Below the pieces are notes generated by a model. That model did not search any database and had not been told where the DNA came from. It saw nothing but the letters and a program-made list of their open reading frames with translations. Of a DNA stretch of 58,891 nt, positions 1 through 9,187 are shown in pieces. The position numbers and the translations under genes are program-made. Each line of letters starts with the position of its first letter. Positions within the stretch are counted from its first letter, which is position 1. Origin of the DNA: Deltaproteobacteria bacterium ADurb.Bin207 (GTDB taxonomy: Bacteria; Myxococcota_A; Polyangia; Polyangiales; Polyangiaceae); NCBI GenBank assembly GCA_002070115.1, contig MWCO01000033.1, forward strand, positions 1 to 58,891, given 5' to 3'.

Positions 1-144
1 GGAGGGCAAGGGTGGGGGGGAAAAAAGGGGGCAGGAATAACGGGCGAAAATCATTTCCCATGCCTCGAAGGCACGCCCCCCGTTGCCCAGCTCATCGTTT
101 ACCCAATATTGCCATTGCCATACGCTTTGCCTTAGCGTCGCCCC

Positions 145-783
145 ATGCTTGATGCGCAACTCGCCGCTCGCGCCCACGTTGCCCCTTGCTTTGTCATGGC
201 TTTCTTTTCCGCGGCAAGCTGCCAACTACCAACAAGCGCGCCCGATGCGTTCGAAGCAGGACAGCAAGATGCAACCCTACCCCTCGTCTCCGCTTCACCC
301 GCCTCGACCCAAACGCCTTTCGATGCCGCCCCAATGGCCGTCGCAAACGTGGACCACCCTTTCCACGGCCCCGCATGGACTGCTTGCACCAACGGTTTTC
401 GTACCTCCAACCAGCCCCAACGAGATGTGACGCGCCTGTCGCTGTCGTGCGCTCCTTATCAGGGCATGCGTCGCTTCGGCCGCACGTTCTTTCACCGCGC
501 CACACCCTCTTCCCCCGGCTCATTTTCCATCCGCCTGGCCACCGCACAATGCGCTCGCGTTTTCGTCACCGCCGATAACCAGGTGCATTCCTTTCGCGTA
601 TCGATTCTCGACTCCCAAGAGGCCATCGTCGGCTACGCACATTCCCGTTCATCGCCCTTCGCTGTCGCCAACGAATCCGGCGCCTTCTGTGTGCCGCGGA
701 CAGGAGAATACCGAATTCGTATCGATATCGAACAGGGCTCCGGACTCATCGCCGCCGAAGTCTGGACGCTTCCCCCACCATGA
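145..783 (+). CDS. Putative secreted protein or lipoprotein of unknown function
   Basis: A 212-residue protein I do not recognise. The N-terminus has a short hydrophobic stretch (about residues 12-25) ending in Ala-Ala-Ser-Cys at Cys26, which would serve as a weak lipobox. A second ATG at 196 would leave almost no signal peptide, so 145 is preferred. Residues 30-65 are Ala/Pro/Thr-rich and linker-like. The rest looks like a small beta-rich extracellular domain with conserved-looking Cys and aromatic residues. Its stop overlaps the mutY start in an ATGA at 780, so the two are probably translated together, although a functional link to base excision repair is not evident. The 144 bases upstream are G-rich at the edge of the window and show no clear promoter. 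Confidence 0.6.
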   Translation: MLDAQLAARAHVAPCFVMAFFSAASCQLPTSAPDAFEAGQQDATLPLVSASPASTQTPFDAAPMAVANVDHPFHGPAWTACTNGFRTSNQPQRDVTRLSLSCAPYQGMRRFGRTFFHRATPSSPGSFSIRLATAQCARVFVTADNQVHSFRVSILDSQEAIVGYAHSRSSPFAVANESGAFCVPRTGEYRIRIDIEQGSGLIAAEVWTLPPP

Positions 784-1877
784 ATACTCCCTTGGCCCCG
801 CACGACTGGCATCCCAATACCCTGCGTGCCATGCGCCACGAACTGCTGACCTGGTTTGAAAAGTACGGTCGACAATTGCCGTGGCGCACCAAGCCTCGCG
901 ACCCCTACGCCGTATGGGTCAGCGAAATCATGCTCCAACAAACACGCGTCGCTACCGTCGTGCCTTACTTCGAACGATTCATGCATCGGTTTCCCACCCT
1001 CGAGGCCCTGGCTTGCGCACCTGTCGACGATGTGCTCAGCGCATGGAGCGGACTCGGCTACTACCGTCGAGCAAGAGCCCTGCACGCTACGGCCAGGCAA
1101 GTCATGCAACAACAAGGAAGGTTGCCTTCCGACCACGCTCACCTCCTTCGACTATCCGGAATCGGATACTACACCGCTGCCGCCATCGCGAGCATCGCTT
1201 TCGATATCCCGGTGGCTGTCGTCGACGGCAACGTGATTCGCGTCCTCACAAGGCTCACCAACGATGCCTCGAGCATGGATTCGACAACCGCACGCAACGA
1301 TATTCATCAGCTCGCCAACCGACTCATCGATCCCAAACGCCCCGGTGCATACAACGAAGCGATCATGGAACTGGGAGCCCTTCTCTGCACCCCACGAACA
1401 CCATCGTGCGCCCATTGCCCTTGGCGAAAACGATGCCTCGGCTTGCATGCCCAAACCGCCGATCAACTTCCCGTGCTCGCAAAACGAAAACCCTCTGCCC
1501 TTCTCGCCCTCGAAGCCTTCGTCATCACCGACAACCAACAGCGGGTTCTGCTGTGCCGTCGCCACCCTCGAGGATTGTATGGAGGATTGTGGGAACCCCC
1601 CATGTCCGCGGAGGGGCCGCAGGCGACACGCATGGTCGAATCGTGGATTGGAAAAAAAGGACAGCGGCTTCAGCCGCGCCTCACGCATGTCTTGACCCAT
1701 CGGGTGCTTTCCATTCGCGTGACCCGCTGGGCCCTGGACTCTGCCGAAGCACCAAAAAACTTATTATTTACAAATACTTATGACCGTATGGTCTGGTTGA
1801 GCGAGACTGCAATGGCCGAGCGAGGGATATCCTCGCTGGCGATGAAAGTGCTTGCTTTTTCCAGACGCGCTACTTGA
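780..1877 (+). CDS. mutY: A/G-specific adenine glycosylase MutY
   Basis: Removes adenine mispaired with 8-oxoguanine or guanine in base excision repair. The helix-hairpin-helix core covers roughly residues 15-215. The motif SEIMLQQT carries the catalytic Glu49, the hairpin LSGIGYYTA is at about 125-133, and VDGNV carries Asp149, the conserved catalytic Asp of the family. A 4Fe-4S cluster loop is complete: Cys203-x6-Cys210-x2-Cys213-x5-Cys219. Residues 235-365 form the C-terminal NUDIX-like domain that reads 8-oxoG. The length of 365 residues is normal for MutY. The start overlaps the upstream stop (ATGA). The 3' end overlaps the convergent GYF protein gene by 8 bases. The identification is secure from the motifs. 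Confidence 0.97.
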   Translation: MNTPLAPHDWHPNTLRAMRHELLTWFEKYGRQLPWRTKPRDPYAVWVSEIMLQQTRVATVVPYFERFMHRFPTLEALACAPVDDVLSAWSGLGYYRRARALHATARQVMQQQGRLPSDHAHLLRLSGIGYYTAAAIASIAFDIPVAVVDGNVIRVLTRLTNDASSMDSTTARNDIHQLANRLIDPKRPGAYNEAIMELGALLCTPRTPSCAHCPWRKRCLGLHAQTADQLPVLAKRKPSALLALEAFVITDNQQRVLLCRRHPRGLYGGLWEPPMSAEGPQATRMVESWIGKKGQRLQPRLTHVLTHRVLSIRVTRWALDSAEAPKNLLFTNTYDRMVWLSETAMAERGISSLAMKVLAFSRRAT

Positions 1878-3279
1878 CGGCACAAGCCATGTTGCAAGCG
1901 AGATCCCCCGGCGGACAGTTGCATTTGTTTGCCGGTGGTTTTTTGGCTGGCGGAGTGGCCGGTTCGGCGGGTCCTGACGGAGTTTTTCCCGGGGCGGTAC
2001 TCGTAGAAGTCGATTTCGGTCCCGTCGAGCGAACGATGGGTCGAGCGGTCGTGGTTGCGGAAGGCGGACCTCCCGTGGCTGGCGCCGCAGCCGCCGATGA
2101 ACTCGTATCCGATGGCGTAGGCACGGGGATGGGAGTGGTTGGCTGTTCGACTTCCGTGGTGGTGGCGACCGGCATGACTACGGGAGCGGGCTGCTCTCTG
2201 GTGAGCACGACGACCACGGCGATGACGGCGGACAGGATACCCACGGCTCCGATGGCAATACCGATGATGAGAGGTTTGTTGCTTTTGGCGGGTGGCGGGT
2301 CGGAAGCTTTGAGTTGATGCAAACTCGGGTCAACGAGGGGTGTTCCGAGAAGAGGTGCGGCATCGAGCAGTCCGCCAGTGGGCATGGCCAGAGCGGGTTG
2401 AGCCCCTGCGCTGTCTTTATCCGCAAGCGCGCGCAGGTCGATCAAACCGGAGTCATCTCCTCCGGAGTTCGCATCGGATTTGGGAGCGCTGGCAGCGGCG
2501 GCGGAAGTCAATGCGCTCAGAGAAAACAGAACGGAAGATTCATCTCGCGCGCCAGTGGGTTTGCTGGTCGCGGGGCTGATTCGTGGCGCGCTCGTGGCCA
2601 CTTCTTCCTCCTGCGCAGCGGTCATTTGCGTGCTGAATAGATCGGGTTTCTTTTCGTGTTTCGCCTGGACCGCGGCAACCCCAGAGCCAAAAAGCGGTTC
2701 GACAGAAGCGACGGGAGAAGGCGCTCCGAACAATGGCGCGGGTGCGGCAGCAGGTTCGGGCGCAGGCACAGGAGCGGGCGTTGCCGTTGGCGCGGGAGCC
2801 GGCGTTGCCGTTGCCACAGGGGCAGGTGTTGCGGTGACTACGGCAGCAGGTGATTCCGTAACCAGCGGCGGTGCTGGCTCGGCCGTCGGCTGCCCCGCGG
2901 TCGCCTTGTCCACGGCTTCCGACGCGGCGTTGATGGCATCGATGGCCACTTGCACTTCCCCCAGCGGCATCCAATCAGGTTGTCCTTCGGACCATACGTA
3001 CGTATCGGCCGTGATGACACCCGAGTTATAGGCCGCCACGATATCCGCGAGGCTCATGTCTCGCTGATCTCCTTCCGCTACGAGCACGGAGAATTGGGCC
3101 TCGGCGCCACCCGCATCGGCGGCAGTCTTTCCCGCCGCCCCCCCTTCTTGCATGACGCCTTGTTCGTTGACGTGAATCGTCAATCCGCATTTTCTGCAGC
3201 GTACTTTGACGGTCCGGCCTTGGACCTTCTCGTCTGCGATCTTGTAGCTTGACTGGCAAGAGGGGCAGGAGATTCTCAT
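1870..3279 (-). CDS. MJ0042-type zinc-ribbon and GYF-domain membrane protein
   Basis: A protein of about 469 residues. The start at 3279 is chosen because MRISCPSC places the zinc ribbon right at the N-terminus (Cys5, Cys8, Cys28, Cys31), the standard MJ0042 zinc-finger layout. Residues about 60-108 form a GYF_2-like domain, with the core reading VWSEGQPDWMPL. A long Ala/Pro/Thr-rich, presumably disordered region follows, then one transmembrane helix (about 330-352, rich in Ile and Val), a second Pro/Ser/Thr-rich segment, and a Cys-rich tail with four Cys. Such zinc-ribbon/GYF proteins are common in Myxococcota and are thought to act in regulation or protein-protein contact; the exact role is unknown. 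A GYF-like domain also occurs in the kinase at 54671-56740. The gene is convergent with mutY (8-base overlap) and divergent from 3.4 kb. Confidence 0.85.
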   Translation of the reverse strand: MRISCPSCQSSYKIADEKVQGRTVKVRCRKCGLTIHVNEQGVMQEGGAAGKTAADAGGAEAQFSVLVAEGDQRDMSLADIVAAYNSGVITADTYVWSEGQPDWMPLGEVQVAIDAINAASEAVDKATAGQPTAEPAPPLVTESPAAVVTATPAPVATATPAPAPTATPAPVPAPEPAAAPAPLFGAPSPVASVEPLFGSGVAAVQAKHEKKPDLFSTQMTAAQEEEVATSAPRISPATSKPTGARDESSVLFSLSALTSAAAASAPKSDANSGGDDSGLIDLRALADKDSAGAQPALAMPTGGLLDAAPLLGTPLVDPSLHQLKASDPPPAKSNKPLIIGIAIGAVGILSAVIAVVVVLTREQPAPVVMPVATTTEVEQPTTPIPVPTPSDTSSSAAAAPATGGPPSATTTARPIVRSTGPKSTSTSTAPGKTPSGPAEPATPPAKKPPANKCNCPPGDLACNMACAVK

Positions 3280-3657
3280 TGTTTGCGACCACCTGGAAAA
3301 CCACACGCGGGAAAGAACGATGTACCGACTCGCGGTGGGGAAACGGAACCTCTGTCTTCCATTATGTAACCCGTGTCGAGAAAAAATTGGTAAGCCGAAC
3401 CACGGGCCATGGGATTTGGGGTTGAACTACACGAATATGTAAGAATAGCACAGTCAAGAACGCAACCCATCTGTTGGTTTCATGATCAGACTGGTTTCCA
3501 TCAGCAGACCAGCAAAGTCAGTCGCTATCATGAAGACAAATCCCACAATGGGCAAAGTTCGTTTCCAAATGCTCCCCTTGCGGCCGCGCCCAGACCACGG
3601 CATGGTTCGCCCCGGCTGCCGAGGCCCGCAGCCCGCTACCTATCGAGATTCGTTCCC
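3280..3657. other. Divergent intergenic region with an uncertain 5' boundary for the next gene
   Basis: Between the zinc-ribbon gene (leftward) and the beta-rich secreted protein (rightward). It is the only upstream DNA available for both and must hold both promoters, but I see no convincing paired -35/-10 boxes. An open frame runs through it from 3409 to the downstream gene without an internal ATG, so part of this stretch could be coding if translation starts at 3409. Confidence 0.35.
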
Positions 3658-4311
3658 GTGGCTCGCCCTTCAGGAAATCGGCAATTCCCGCTTCCGCCCC
3701 GTTTCCGCTCCCTTCCGCAAACGGTCTGCCTGACTGCATGCTCCTTGCTCGTCAGCCTTTTTCCTCTGCCCACCTACGCCCACCCCCGCTCCGCCGCCGA
3801 CGTTCCGGAACCTGGCCCCTATATCCACTTTCTTTCCACGTTATCCATCGGTGATTCCCTGCGCTTCAACAACCCATTCCGTCTGTCCCACCAACTCGGC
3901 CCATCGGGCGAATCGCTGTCCCGAACCCCGCTTTATTCGAACTTCGGCCTCGCTACCGCTTTCGGCGACCCCAACGGCTGGCAACACGGCGTAAACCTTC
4001 AGTGGAATCAAGCCCTCTCCGGCCTGCCCCAGCATGTCATCACCCCCGCTTACTTGCTGTTGCTCGACGGTTCCCGCCCCTGGCTCGCCTTCAGCCGCGT
4101 CGGATTACCCATCGTACTCAACCCCAATCCCAACGTCGGCGGTGAGCTTTCCTTTGGCGCAGCCTATCTTTTCACCGCCTCCCTGGGCCTGCAAACCGAA
4201 CTCGTCGGCAACGTTTTTTATGGCGCCGCAACCTGGGAAAAACAAATCACCGCCATCCCCATGCTCTCCTTGCAACTTGGACTCATCATCGACCTCGAGG
4301 TGCTGCCATGA
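3658..4311 (+). CDS. Putative secreted beta-rich (outer-membrane-like) protein
   Basis: The frame is open from an ATG at 3409, but its first 83 codons read as low-complexity sequence without a signal peptide. An in-frame GTG at 3658 gives a better protein: a short basic N-terminus, a hydrophobic core (VCLTACSLLVSLFPLPTYA) and a likely signal peptidase I site after Thr-Tyr-Ala. The mature part of about 170 residues alternates polar and hydrophobic residues with many Gly, Asn, Phe and Tyr, and ends in hydrophobic residues, as in small outer-membrane barrels. No family is recognised. The stop overlaps the next gene in ATGA (4308), so it heads a tightly packed run of envelope proteins. The start codon is uncertain. 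Confidence 0.6.
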   Translation: MARPSGNRQFPLPPRFRSLPQTVCLTACSLLVSLFPLPTYAHPRSAADVPEPGPYIHFLSTLSIGDSLRFNNPFRLSHQLGPSGESLSRTPLYSNFGLATAFGDPNGWQHGVNLQWNQALSGLPQHVITPAYLLLLDGSRPWLAFSRVGLPIVLNPNPNVGGELSFGAAYLFTASLGLQTELVGNVFYGAATWEKQITAIPMLSLQLGLIIDLEVLP

Positions 4312-4700
4312 AACGACCCCTGGCTCGACAATGGGAAAAGCTGCTGCTTGCCGCACTGCTGCTGACGTTCATCATCGCCCCAACCCCCGGTGATATCGGC
4401 GGTTGCGGACAACAAGCCCAACTTCTCGACGCTCCCGCGTTTTTCGCCAACAAACGAGCCATCGACTGTCAACGATGCAACGAATGCTCTTTCGTTTTCC
4501 AATCCTGTTACGAAGCCTGCGATCCGTACGCCCCCCTGCCTGACGAGTTTCCCACCGGATGCTTCCCCCTCGTTCACGATGGCGAAGTATGCCTGCATGC
4601 CCTGCACAACGCTTCATGCAACGACTACAGCGCGTATATGACCGATAACCTCAGCATCAGGAGCACACCTTCCGAATGCAACTTCTGCCCGCTTCGATGA
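4308..4700 (+). CDS. Small Cys-rich putative lipoprotein
   Basis: A protein of 130 residues. A basic N-terminus is followed by a hydrophobic segment (LLLAALLLTFIIA, about residues 12-24) and then Gly-Gly-Cys at Cys33, a possible lipobox with unusual spacing. The mature part has about a dozen Cys, including a Cys-x2-Cys-x2-Cys cluster (CQRCNEC), which suggests several disulfides outside the cytoplasm. No family is recognised. ATGA overlaps at both ends couple it to its neighbours, so it is probably part of the same envelope assembly as the flanking secreted proteins. Confidence 0.7.
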   Translation: MKRPLARQWEKLLLAALLLTFIIAPTPGDIGGCGQQAQLLDAPAFFANKRAIDCQRCNECSFVFQSCYEACDPYAPLPDEFPTGCFPLVHDGEVCLHALHNASCNDYSAYMTDNLSIRSTPSECNFCPLR

Positions 4701-5761
4701 AGACCATGCCACGCTCCTCGGGCATGCTGCTACAAGGCCTCGCCTTGCTCGTCACCATCGCAGTCTGCAGCAACTGCACGACGGCCAGCCATCTGATCGT
4801 CAGCCACGATGAATACTCCGCCTACCGAAAAGTCAGAACGTCCACACAACTCGACAAACGTCTCGCCGCTTCCCACGCGTACCTTTCCACCTACCCTTCC
4901 GGACGCTGGGCTCGCAGCGTTAAACCCTGGTTCGATCGCGCAGAACTCCGCTACTGGCTGCTGATTCGAGATACCCCCTCCGGCCTTGCCACGTACATGC
5001 AAACCCTGCCTGACGGCCCCCACGCCAAAGAAGCCACCGACGCGCTGCTCGCGTACCGAGAAAGACAAGCCGCCGCCAGAAAAGAACTGCTCGACCTGCG
5101 CGCCGCCATGACCGAACAACGCCTGAACGAATTGGCACTCCAACGCGAAGAAGCCATGAATCTGTTCACCGCTTGGCTCGGCCGCTTTCTCGCCATCGAA
5201 AGCTGGGGACAAACAACCAGCCACCTGCCTCATGACACCATCTTCGCCTGGCGAATCGACCCCCCCCAGGGCACCTGCCACGATGATCGATGCATCAAAT
5301 CCCTGCATCAGCCCTACCAAGTGCCAGGAGGAGGCGAAGAAGCCGATAGGCTTCTCGTGCTCGACATAGAATTTCTTTTGAAAAACGGTATGTTACACGA
5401 AGCCCGCCTCCGCGGCCCCGCCTTGTTCTCCCGTCTTTTCGAAGTCGGCGCCAAACGCAACGTCCGCCCGGAACGACCCGCCGACCGCATCGACGCCATC
5501 GCTTTCTCCCTCGATGTCATTAGCGGTGCCATCGAAGCTCGCCTTCCCGCAAACCGATGCACCCTGCCTGCCGTCGCCAATGTCGTCTTGCACCGGTCCT
5601 GCGATGGATGGACTGTCCAAGCCATCGTCGCCGATTCCGCCGAAGACGATGATATCGTCTCCATCATCGGCCCTGGCTCCTCCGATAGCCCTTCCCATGG
5701 CGATGCGGAAACACCCGCTGCCGCGTCCCCATCCAGCCTTTCTTCGCCAACTTACCGTTGA
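4697..5761 (+). CDS. Putative lipoprotein with long helical region
   Basis: The start is set at 4697 because it forms an ATGA overlap with the preceding stop; an ATG at 4676 is in frame but would overlap by 25 bases. The protein (about 354 residues) begins with a hydrophobic segment ending in Val-Cys-Ser-Asn-Cys, so a lipobox Cys is likely around residue 26 or 29. Residues 40-110 recall a helical-repeat or tetratricopeptide-like pattern with Tyr, Trp and Ala. Residues about 125-165 are Gln/Glu/Arg-rich and probably coiled. The C-terminal half is a globular domain of unknown type with a few Cys, and the tail is Ser/Pro/Ala-rich. No homologue is recognised. It belongs to the 3.7-8.7 kb gene run. 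Confidence 0.7.
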   Translation: MKTMPRSSGMLLQGLALLVTIAVCSNCTTASHLIVSHDEYSAYRKVRTSTQLDKRLAASHAYLSTYPSGRWARSVKPWFDRAELRYWLLIRDTPSGLATYMQTLPDGPHAKEATDALLAYRERQAAARKELLDLRAAMTEQRLNELALQREEAMNLFTAWLGRFLAIESWGQTTSHLPHDTIFAWRIDPPQGTCHDDRCIKSLHQPYQVPGGGEEADRLLVLDIEFLLKNGMLHEARLRGPALFSRLFEVGAKRNVRPERPADRIDAIAFSLDVISGAIEARLPANRCTLPAVANVVLHRSCDGWTVQAIVADSAEDDDIVSIIGPGSSDSPSHGDAETPAAASPSSLSSPTYR

Positions 5762-5815
5762 CATACACGCAAAGCGTGTCAAAGGCTTGCCCCCACCCAT
5801 CCTGCCGCGTAGGCT

Positions 5816-6709
5816 ATGATTCGAATGTCGTTGTCGAAACCATCCACCCCTTTGATTTTTTCCGCTGCCGTCGTGTTTCTCGGCTGCGCGGGTGAAGTGG
5901 CTGATGCTGCCGACGCCGAGACATCGTCGACGAAGGCCTGGTTGGTGGTAGAACAATCCTCTTCCCTGTCCGACGTTCCGACGGTGCGTTCCCACGCTTC
6001 TCTTTGGTTTTTACGCATTGCGGAAGAAAAGGACTTCGACGCCGCCACCCATCTCGTGAGCGCTCGCTTGCAACTGCCGCCTGTCGGAACCTGTCAACCG
6101 GCCGGTGTACCCGACGATCAAATTGCCTCGGCTAGCATTTCCCGTGTCGAACTCGCTTATGCGGGCGATGTTCACGTGCGCACCCAACGAGCGTCCATCC
6201 CCTTGACAGTTCGATTTTTCCCCAACGTCGCCGATCTCGTCTCGGGCGTAATGTACACGATTCACGATCTGAACGACGTACAAGCCCCCTTCGACGGCTG
6301 GCTATCGCTTACGGCCACGGGCTCCGGAGAATTCGAACCGCTGGAAGCTTCCACACGGCCTCCGCCACTGCCCGAAAAATTGTCCATCAATGGCGTAACC
6401 TTGCCGCTCGTCGATACCGTGGTGCCGCGCGAGGCGCCGATATGGCTTGGATGGGCGCCGGATTCCGACGGGGATATCATCTACATCGACATCGACCCTG
6501 TGCCTTCCGCATCCGTGGATCGCATTCGTTGTGCATTTTCGGATACCGGGCTTGCGGAAATCCCTCGACAGGCAATCCCTGACACCACCGAAATGATGAT
6601 CGCCGTTCATCGTTCTCGGGATGTGGCCCTGCGATCGGATCGGGGAGAGGTGGGCATGGCGCATTTCGATCTTGCGGTGACGTCGCGCGTGACGTTTGCG
6701 TCACCGTAG
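5816..6709 (+). CDS. Putative lipoprotein of unknown function
   Basis: A protein of 297 residues (294 if translation starts at the ATG at 5825). The hydrophobic N-terminal segment ends with the sequence VVFLGCAGEV, a good lipobox with Cys near residue 24. The mature protein has a beta-rich composition with many Asp, Pro and Val and few Cys, suggesting an extracytoplasmic globular domain. It follows the previous gene after 54 bases and ends 5 bases before the TPR-kinase gene, which suggests joint transcription. The function cannot be read from the sequence. Confidence 0.7.
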   Translation: MIRMSLSKPSTPLIFSAAVVFLGCAGEVADAADAETSSTKAWLVVEQSSSLSDVPTVRSHASLWFLRIAEEKDFDAATHLVSARLQLPPVGTCQPAGVPDDQIASASISRVELAYAGDVHVRTQRASIPLTVRFFPNVADLVSGVMYTIHDLNDVQAPFDGWLSLTATGSGEFEPLEASTRPPPLPEKLSINGVTLPLVDTVVPREAPIWLGWAPDSDGDIIYIDIDPVPSASVDRIRCAFSDTGLAEIPRQAIPDTTEMMIAVHRSRDVALRSDRGEVGMAHFDLAVTSRVTFASP

Positions 6710-6714
6710 TCGAG

Positions 6715-8688
6715 ATGGCGTCCATGCAAGACGAGGCCTCGGCCCAAATCGTTCGACAGATCGATGTGTTGGAAGCCTCCGCGCGTCTTTTGGATGCGGC
6801 GGCCCTGGCTATCCAGGCGGGTATGCACGCGCGGGCAGCACAATTGTATGAACAGGCATGCGAATTTTCCCAGGCCTCCGACCAGGCGGCCCTGGCGGGC
6901 GACTCTCGAAAAGCCCTCGTGCTTGCCGCGCTCTCCGGCTGTCCGCAGCGTATCGCTCGAACCATGGACGTTATCGTCGAACAGCCCAACCGGGCTCGCG
7001 CCACCGCCGAAGAGCTTCGCGCGCGGGGCCATGCCCACGTGGCCGCACGTCTGTTGGAGCGTGTCGGTGACAAAGAGGAGGCCGCCCTCGCCTACGCGGA
7101 TGCGGGCCTGGCCGTTCAAGCCGCCACGATTTTCGAAGACCTTGGGCAAACCCGAGAAGCCGCCCGCGTGCTCGAATCCGCCCTTCGCGCCTCCCCCCAA
7201 GACTACGCCGCCGCGCTGAAACTCGCTTCCCTGCTCACGACCCATCGTCGATTCGATGCCGCCGTGCGCTGGTTACAAACGATTCCCGATTCCTCACCGT
7301 TGCATCGAGAAGCGTTGCCATGGCTCGCCACCTGCTTTGAAGCCTTGGGCTTGGAAGAACCCGCCGCCCAGGCCCGCCAACAACTGCAAGCTAGTGAAAT
7401 TGCTAACGTTTCTTCTCAACCGAAAGAAACTGGCAACCTCCAACACGTCGTCTATGGCCGATACGAAATCGTCGAATCCGTCGCTTCCACCCCCTACGCC
7501 CAAGTATTTCGGGCGCTGGACCGAATGACCCTCCAACCCGTGGCCGTCAAACAACTCCGTTCGGAAAGCGTGCAAGGTGCCGGACGCGACGCGTTCGAGC
7601 GTTTCTTGCGGGAAGCACGCGCTCTATCCATGCTTCGACACGCAAACGTCGTGCCTTTGGTCGAGTTGGTCGAACGAGCTGGCGCCATCATCACCCCATG
7701 GATGGAAGGTGGCTCGCTGGCCGATTTGATGAATCGAGAGCGAATCACCCCCAAACGTGCGGTGGAAATCTCTTGTGCCATCCTCACGGCCCTTGCAGAA
7801 GGACATCGTCTCGGCATCCTGCACCGCGACATCAAACCTTCGAACATCCTTTTCGATCAAGCGGGCGTGACCCGACTCGCGGATTTCGGCGCCGCTCACC
7901 TGTCAGACGCTTCTCATACCGCTACCGCGGGTGTCATTGGCACGTTCGCCTATATGTCCCCCGAGCAACGACTCGGCATGCCCGCCACTCCCGCAAGCGA
8001 TGTCTTCGGCGTGGGCGCCAGCTTGCTCGAAATGCTGACCGGACGTCCCCCTGCCCAACCAGGATCGGCTCTGACCACACCATCGTCATGCCATCCCGAC
8101 CTTGGCCCGAACCACGACGCCGTCGTATTCGCTCTTGTCGCTGACGATCCCGCCCACCGTATCGGCCACGCCCTCGACGCAAGAACGAAACTGCAAGCGT
8201 TGAGCTGGCCGGATTACAACCTGGGCTCGTTGTCCCCCATCGAGGCTAGCCCTGTACGACACGAAAGCCGGTTACAACGTCTTGCTCCAAACCTTGGCTT
8301 CGACGTCTGGCTCGGACGACGCGTGCTGCTCGTTGCCGACTCGCCAAAGATGCGCCAGGTCATGCAAGCATGGACACGAACGGAAAACCGAAACCTGAGT
8401 GCCGTGTTGCGCTACGATGTCGAAACCGCGATGTTTTGGGTCGAGGTGCCGGAAGGAAAAACACTCTCCGAAACCGCGCGCTCCCTGACCAAACGACAAG
8501 GCGAACAGCTAGCAGCAGCGTTGGGCTCGCTGCACGAAAACGGCGTGACCCATGGAGCCGTCGATGAACACCATCTGGTCATGCGCGACGATCGTCCCGT
8601 GCTTTGCCTCGATCCGGATACGGCCATGAGAGGTTCACCGGATATGGATAGAGAAAGCTTGCGCCGCCTTTGTAGTCACACAACATAA
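6715..8688 (+). CDS. TPR-like Ser/Thr kinase with C-terminal pseudokinase-like lobe
   Basis: A 657-residue protein with no transmembrane segment. Residues 1-230 are Ala-rich helical pairs resembling tetratricopeptide repeats. Residues about 247-450 are a eukaryote-type kinase: Lys279 (VAVK), the catalytic loop His370-Arg371-Asp372 with IKPSN, Asp390 (DFG), and the APE-equivalent MSPEQ. The glycine-rich loop is unusual: the segment ESVASTPYAQVF has no glycine. Residues about 520-640 look like a second, decayed kinase domain: HGAVDE stands where HRDxKxxN should be and LDPD where DFG should be. This part may be regulatory. The gene lies 5 bases after a lipoprotein gene and closes a run of envelope genes. 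Kinase activity is likely but the atypical P-loop leaves some doubt. Confidence 0.85.
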   Translation: MASMQDEASAQIVRQIDVLEASARLLDAAALAIQAGMHARAAQLYEQACEFSQASDQAALAGDSRKALVLAALSGCPQRIARTMDVIVEQPNRARATAEELRARGHAHVAARLLERVGDKEEAALAYADAGLAVQAATIFEDLGQTREAARVLESALRASPQDYAAALKLASLLTTHRRFDAAVRWLQTIPDSSPLHREALPWLATCFEALGLEEPAAQARQQLQASEIANVSSQPKETGNLQHVVYGRYEIVESVASTPYAQVFRALDRMTLQPVAVKQLRSESVQGAGRDAFERFLREARALSMLRHANVVPLVELVERAGAIITPWMEGGSLADLMNRERITPKRAVEISCAILTALAEGHRLGILHRDIKPSNILFDQAGVTRLADFGAAHLSDASHTATAGVIGTFAYMSPEQRLGMPATPASDVFGVGASLLEMLTGRPPAQPGSALTTPSSCHPDLGPNHDAVVFALVADDPAHRIGHALDARTKLQALSWPDYNLGSLSPIEASPVRHESRLQRLAPNLGFDVWLGRRVLLVADSPKMRQVMQAWTRTENRNLSAVLRYDVETAMFWVEVPEGKTLSETARSLTKRQGEQLAAALGSLHENGVTHGAVDEHHLVMRDDRPVLCLDPDTAMRGSPDMDRESLRRLCSHTT

Positions 8689-8893
8689 CCACATTTTTAT
8701 ATAACTGGAACGACCCAATCCCTCTATCCTTTTTTGTACTCGTCCATTCCCTTCGAATAAGCTGGGAGCCCGTCGAGCGTCCATCCCCACCATGCAAGGC
8801 GCCCATGCATGATTGATTTTGCACCAATCCTCCACAGAAGCTCCATGGCAACGAAGGCGGTGTCGTAGCAAGCTCAGAGCAAGTAGGACGACA

Positions 8894-9187
8894 ATGACTT
8901 CGGTTCACGTGCTTCATCCCCATCGTTTGCCACTACGAGAAGCACGAAACCGCGTGGAACGAGCAGCAATACGGGCGGCGGAAAAGTATCGGCTCGTGTG
9001 GCGATGGGCGGATAACGTCCTGGAGGTGTTACCTCCCCCCGGCGTGGCCAAAGGAGCAAAAGCGCGACTTTCGCTGCGCGAAGGCGCTGCCCTCGCCGAA
9101 GTCGACATTCCTTGGTCCTATCGTCTCCTGCAAGACCGAATCGCCTCTCGATTGGCCGATGCCTTGCGTGACCTGCTCGCTTGCTAA
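8894..9187 (+). CDS. Polyhydroxyalkanoic acid system family-like protein
   Basis: A small protein of 97 residues. The start at 8894 is preferred because it is preceded by TAGGAC and because the domain begins immediately with HPHRLPLREARNRVERA, the pattern of the PHA-system family (PF09650-like): a histidine-leading strand, a helix with Arg/Glu pairs, then a beta strand set and a C-terminal helix. The middle carries LVWRWADNVLEV and the end EVDIPWSYRLL, which match the W and DxPW-type features of that family as I remember it. Members occur in granule-related loci, but no PHA synthase or phasin lies nearby, so the role is open. It stands alone between the kinase gene and a lipoprotein gene. Confidence 0.6.
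   Translation: MTSVHVLHPHRLPLREARNRVERAAIRAAEKYRLVWRWADNVLEVLPPPGVAKGAKARLSLREGAALAEVDIPWSYRLLQDRIASRLADALRDLLAC

Noticed and set aside
1..144. Possible coding sequence at the left edge of the window
   Set aside because: The sequence is G-rich and low in complexity, with only short overlapping frames and no ribosome binding site that leads to a plausible protein.
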